From Rutstroemia sp. NJR-2017a BVV2 (lineage: Eukaryota > Ascomycota > Leotiomycetes > Helotiales > Rutstroemiaceae), in NCBI GenBank assembly GCA_002946415.1, contig NJPS01000022.1:620001-684000 (forward strand): DNA of 64,000 nt, read 5' to 3'. Positions 60,798-64,000 of the stretch are shown here, piece by piece. Each line of letters opens with the position of its first letter. Within the stretch, counting starts at the first letter, position 1. The position numbers and the translations under genes are program-made. The notes under the pieces are model-generated. The model saw only the letters and a list, made by a program, of their open reading frames with translations, ran no database searches and was not told the DNA's origin.

Positions 60798-61678
60798 ATG
60801 AACTACCTCTCACAAAAGTCGAAAGAATTGCGATGATGCCAAGTCCGTGTCGAGAATGCAAGCAAGTGAGGTTCCGTGCGAGTGTGGAGACAATTGAAAG
60901 TGCAAATTGCGGGGAAAAGGAGTAGCAGGATCAGTCAATGACGAGGTGATATCATTCACCAAAGCGGGGCACGCACGGATTCGGATTTTGGGCGCTGGGA
61001 AATACTCTTCGAACGAATTTGTTTTATCAAATACTGTAGTCAATTATGGAGTTTGTGGATGATGGGGAATATCACAGCGTATTGAAATGATATTGTATTG
61101 ATATATTTTTTCAATTGCTTGTTGTGACAATTTGATCCCCAAAGCCAAGTCTCCAACGACTACCAGTACTTCGTAGAAAATAGGCGTGGATCATCACCAG
61201 TAGATCCGGCATTCCCCAATCAGTTACTGTAACCCTTCATTCTCCCCTGGCTTAATCCACCCAGTCATGCCAGCATCAGTACTCGATCCCACCGCGGCAT
61301 AGCGTTCTTTCCCATCGTGAGAAATAGTCCAGTAGTGCATCCGAGTCAGCAATGAGGTAAACCAATCCCAACGACGATCTTGCGGTTCTGGATCATGACG
61401 ACTTCATCCATAATTCTTCAGTACGGTAGGCAGATTGTATGATGAGGCGAATAACTCCCAATGAATTTGGGTAAGCAGACGGATGATTCCATAGGGGTTA
61501 TTGCTATGATGTAAACGGGTATAAAGTATTTTTATTTAACCTACTGTCTCTAACTTATTCTCCCCATATCTTCATTTCATCTGCCAAACCCTTCTTCATA
61601 TCAAAGAACAACATATTGACCCTCGAAGTCTCAAACCTATCTAAACAACCAACCTACCTACCTTCTACTATATACAAC
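60798..61678. other. Intergenic between two small-protein genes
   Basis: About 880 bp. No gene is seen. The last 60 bases before 61679 are C/T/A-rich with ctacctacctt repeats, a typical leader. Confidence 0.4.
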
Positions 61679-62036
61679 ATGTCTGGCCATCCGGCGGACA
61701 CAGAGCACAAAGGCGACAAAGGTAGCTTCGGCGACAGAATCTCCGGCACCACAATTGGCGTGCAAAACATCGAAGCAGCATACGCTCGAGCTGGCGCCTC
61801 AGCCCATCACACCCCAGGCGCTGCAAGCAAGTTGGGGACTCAAAACCAACAAGGTGTCAATGAGGGGAAGGGTGTGAGCAATCCTAAGAATGGTGCTGAT
61901 GGGAAACCTCAGGAGGTGAGTTCTATGTTGCCCTTCCCGTTCAATTGTTTATTTCCTGTGCTAATGAGAATGAATATAGCCGTCAATGATTGGATCGATG
62001 GTTAGCAGTTTGTTAAATGGTTCGGATTCGAAGTAG
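61679..62036 (+). CDS. Hypothetical hydrophilic protein, 97 aa
   Basis: Exons 61679-61915 and 61980-62036 give 97 aa, starting at the second in-frame candidate but the first ATG. The chain is rich in G, A, S, N, K and H with no cysteine or long hydrophobic run; motifs include TEHKGDKGSFGDRI, IEAAYARAGASAHHTPG, and a C-terminal SMIGSMVSSLLNGSDSK helix. The composition (high glycine, hydrophilic, few aromatics) is like small stress- or spore-associated fungal proteins, but this is only a resemblance. The phase-0 intron with a gtgagt donor and an aatatag acceptor supports the model. Confidence 0.65.
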
Positions 62037-62536
62037 TAAATAGTGGTGGAAGAAGAGAAAAATGACATTTAATGATACCATGACTGCTATTGCTGCTCGT
62101 CATTGAGGGACAAAGTGCAGACCAAGTCTTAAGAGAGTTGAGTTATGCTCTGTTGCCATTAACTCTATATGTATATAAATCGTGTGTGGGGACACAAAAG
62201 GGAATCAAATTTAATTCACCAAAAAGCTGGAACAATTCGAACTGCAAGTCTGAATGCTCATGTTATTATTATTCACATTGATTTGTACTTGAGCACTCGC
62301 AAAAAGCCGGCAAGCCGGTCGGTCTCTGAGGCCGCAGACTTGACTCCAATACGGAATCAAGCTGAACAGTTGGATGAACTGCTTCATTGTAATCTGATCC
62401 ATGGATGCAGTAGTAAAGTACAGCTGATGATGCCCCCTTGATTTACTATCATAAACTCCATAAGCCCATAAATCAACAGATTATGATGGATCGCCGAATC
62501 GATATACTCCAAGCACACACCGTGGGTTTAACGAAT
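62037..62536. other. Intergenic between convergent 97-aa and uL5 genes
   Basis: About 500 bp of 3' flanks. Short frames at 62090-62441 overlap and have no domain. Confidence 0.45.
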
Positions 62537-63182
62537 TTATCTGACGATACCCTCGAAACGGTTCTTGAACCACCTAGAATAAAAATGTCAGCACAAGTCA
62601 AAACTTCACAGAGGTAACCAGTTTTCTAAACATACTTGACGGTCTCGGCTTGGTTGATCTTGTGGCTGGCGCCGACCTTGGTCTTGCATCGGCGACGCCT
62701 GGCAACACGCTCACCAGGGCGGGTCATGCAGCAGTAGAAGTCCATTCCGTAAATACCGATCGCAGGGTCGTACTTGATACCGAGATCGATGTGTTCGCTG
62801 ATACCGAAACCGAAGTTGCCAGTCTCGGAGAAGTTACGCTTGCGGAGCTCGTATTCCTTGACCTTCAATCCACGCTCCAAGATTTCCTCAGCTTTTGGTC
62901 CACGAACGGTAACGTGGACAGCGATCTTTTCGTTACGACGGATACCGAAGGTACGGACAGTGTATCTGGCCTTGCCTGTGAATTAGATGTTAGAGGAAAT
63001 GCATTCAATGGCACAAATCCTGAAGACTTACTGTAGACAGGAGTTTGACCACTCAATTGTTCCAGCACCTTAGCAGCACGGGTAAGTCTGTCACCAGACT
63101 CTCCGACAGAGATGTTAAGAACGAGCTTCTGGATGCGAAGCTCCCTCATGGGGTTGGCGGTCTTGTCTCCGGATTCAGCCAT
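62537..63182 (-). CDS. rpl11: 60S ribosomal protein uL5 (L11)
   Basis: Large-subunit protein that binds 5S rRNA. Exons (reading order) 63182-63032, 62975-62636 and 62573-62537 give 175 aa, the normal length. The N terminus shows [19 protein letters not shown], the family signature, then [34 protein letters not shown], and [18 protein letters not shown], with the basic [14 protein letters not shown] near the end. The last exon is 37 nt and codes [11 protein letters not shown]. Divergent from the SmB gene with 342 bp between ATGs. Secure. Confidence 0.97.
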
Positions 63183-63524
63183 TTTGATTGATGTCGTGAG
63201 GACTGGTCGTGCTGGTGGATTGTCGTAGTTGTCGTTGCTGGTAAATTGAATGCGCGATTCGGAATTGTTGCTAGAATTAAATTCGCCTAGGTTTTCACAG
63301 CCCTAAAGGGTGGGCGACGAGGCTAAAAATATTGTAGCCTCGATAATAAGGCATATATTATTTTTTCCTGAGGAGCTCGAACCAGCCGCCTCGAGAGGTG
63401 AAGAACATCAAATCAAGAACCTGCACGCTTGTAACAGAGCTGCGGAGTCTAAAGAAGTCATTTGAACTTCAAACACATTCTTTGAAAACAAGAGAGCCGT
63501 GATAACGCGCTTTCCACAGTCAAC
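63183..63524. promoter_or_regulatory. Shared promoter of rpl11 and smB with an inverted repeat
   Basis: 342 bp between the divergent ATGs. A perfect 8-bp inverted repeat, cgaggcta and tagcctcg, lies at 63318-63325 and 63335-63342 with a 9-base AT-rich spacer. A ccctaaaggg palindrome is at 63301-63310. Both sit near the middle of the gap, where a dimeric regulator could affect both genes. Confidence 0.65.
63318..63342. repeat. 8-bp inverted repeat in the rpl11-smB promoter
   Basis: Arms cgaggcta and tagcctcg are exact reverse complements separated by aaaatattg. The stem does not extend further because the next outer bases are a and a. Confidence 0.85.
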
Positions 63525-64000
63525 ATGGCGAACAAGCAAGGAAAGATGGTGAGTTTGACATCCCTTCTTGAAGCATTGCAAGCTCTTGTTGACATTATAG
63601 GCTGACTTCCACTCTTCTTGCAGGCCGGTCTCGTACGTGTTTCCCATCGATGAAGCTTCGAGCTTTGCGCGACCTTTGGTTCGGCTTGGAGCATGGCTAA
63701 TTGGGCTATAGATCAATTACCGGATGAGAGTGACCATGGATGATGGACGTCAAATGGTTGGACAGATGCTAGCATTCGATAAGGTCCGCTTTTCTGTAAT
63801 ATAGCTTCACAAACGGATACTGACTTGCGATAGCACATGAACCTCGTTCTCGCCGATACTGAAGAATTTCGACGCGTGAAACGAAAGGGACCGAAGACTT
63901 CAACTGCGCCTGGAGCTAGTGCACCTGCTCAACCTACCGTCGAAACTGAAGAGAAGCGTACATTGGGCCTTACCATCGTTCGAGGAACACATGTTATCTC
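63525..64000 (+). CDS. smb1: Small nuclear ribonucleoprotein-associated protein B (SmB), 3' end beyond window
   Basis: SmB is one of the seven Sm proteins that ring the uridine-rich snRNAs of the spliceosome. Exons so far: 63525-63548, 63624-63632, 63712-63783 and 63834 to the window end (partial). The Sm1 motif is INYRMRVTMDDGRQMVGQML and the start of Sm2 is seen as FDKHMNLVLADTEEFRR, then the GLTIVRGTHVI strand. Exon 2 is only 9 nt and codes A-G-L. The expected proline/glycine/arginine-rich tail lies outside the window. Divergent from rpl11. The conserved order NKQGKM-AGL-INYRM supports the microexon. Secure identification, incomplete gene. Confidence 0.94.
63624..63632 (+). other. 9-nt microexon of the SmB gene
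   Basis: The nine bases gccggtctc lie between cttcttgcag and gtacgtgt, in phase 0 at both ends. They code Ala-Gly-Leu between the KM of exon 1 and the INYRM of exon 3. Confidence 0.85.

Noticed and set aside
1..64000. Transposon, long terminal repeat or CRISPR array
   Set aside because: No transposase, reverse transcriptase or integrase motif, no long direct terminal repeats and no regular spaced repeats were found by eye.

Overview
The window is nuclear DNA of a filamentous ascomycete (Pezizomycotina). The evidence is short GT-AG introns of about 45-85 nt with CTAAC/CTGAC-type branch points, pyrimidine-rich leaders, and fungus-specific families (DUF2406, DUF3602, KKXX-tagged Vma21, fungal GH79 and GH106-like secreted enzymes). 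A helotialean (Botrytis/Sclerotinia-like) source is plausible, but the sequence alone does not prove it. I re-derived exon structures by hand by checking reading phase at every junction. Total coding lengths come out as whole codons for every spliced gene listed.

Layout. 0.8-3.8 kb: an unrecognised 954-aa disordered protein. 4.7-5.8 kb: mitochondrial alternative oxidase. 7.2-9.0 kb: a secreted GH79 enzyme. 9.1-14.0 kb: a divergent pair, the spliceosomal DEAH helicase Prp16 and the ribosome-biogenesis WD40 protein Pwp1, sharing a 217-bp promoter. 14-17.2 kb is gene-poor and leads into a 258-aa serine-rich protein with a long leader. 18-21.8 kb is gene-poor. 21.8-23.0 kb: a BAH-PHD chromatin reader. 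24.4-24.9 kb: a DUF3602 glycine-rich protein. 26.2-27.4 kb: a Lyc1-like acetyltransferase. 27.8-29.5 kb: the mitochondrial phosphate carrier. 30.3-30.9 kb: a CBS-domain protein. 31.8-33.8 kb: glucose-6-phosphate dehydrogenase. 35.2-36.0 kb: ribosomal protein eL33. 38.8-40.3 kb: a DUF2406 protein. 40.8-45.5 kb: Vma21 and a Fun30/SMARCAD1-type remodeller, divergent.

45.5-59.2 kb looks accessory. It holds a broken or unresolved small gene, a FAD monooxygenase divergent from an aldo-keto reductase, a stretch of possibly decayed coding sequence, and a large secreted GH106-like enzyme. From 60.3 kb core genes return: two short conserved-looking proteins, ribosomal protein uL5 (L11), and the 5' part of the Sm core protein SmB, cut by the window end.

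Most of the genes are housekeeping: splicing, ribosomes, mitochondria, NADPH supply, the V-ATPase and chromatin. The points most worth a second look are the BAH-PHD protein, the very small exons in SmB (9 nt), eL33 (10 nt) and G6PD (21 nt), a cluster of CATGACC motifs at 23.6-24.2 kb, and the accessory block. I found no tRNA, rRNA, CRISPR array or intact transposon.
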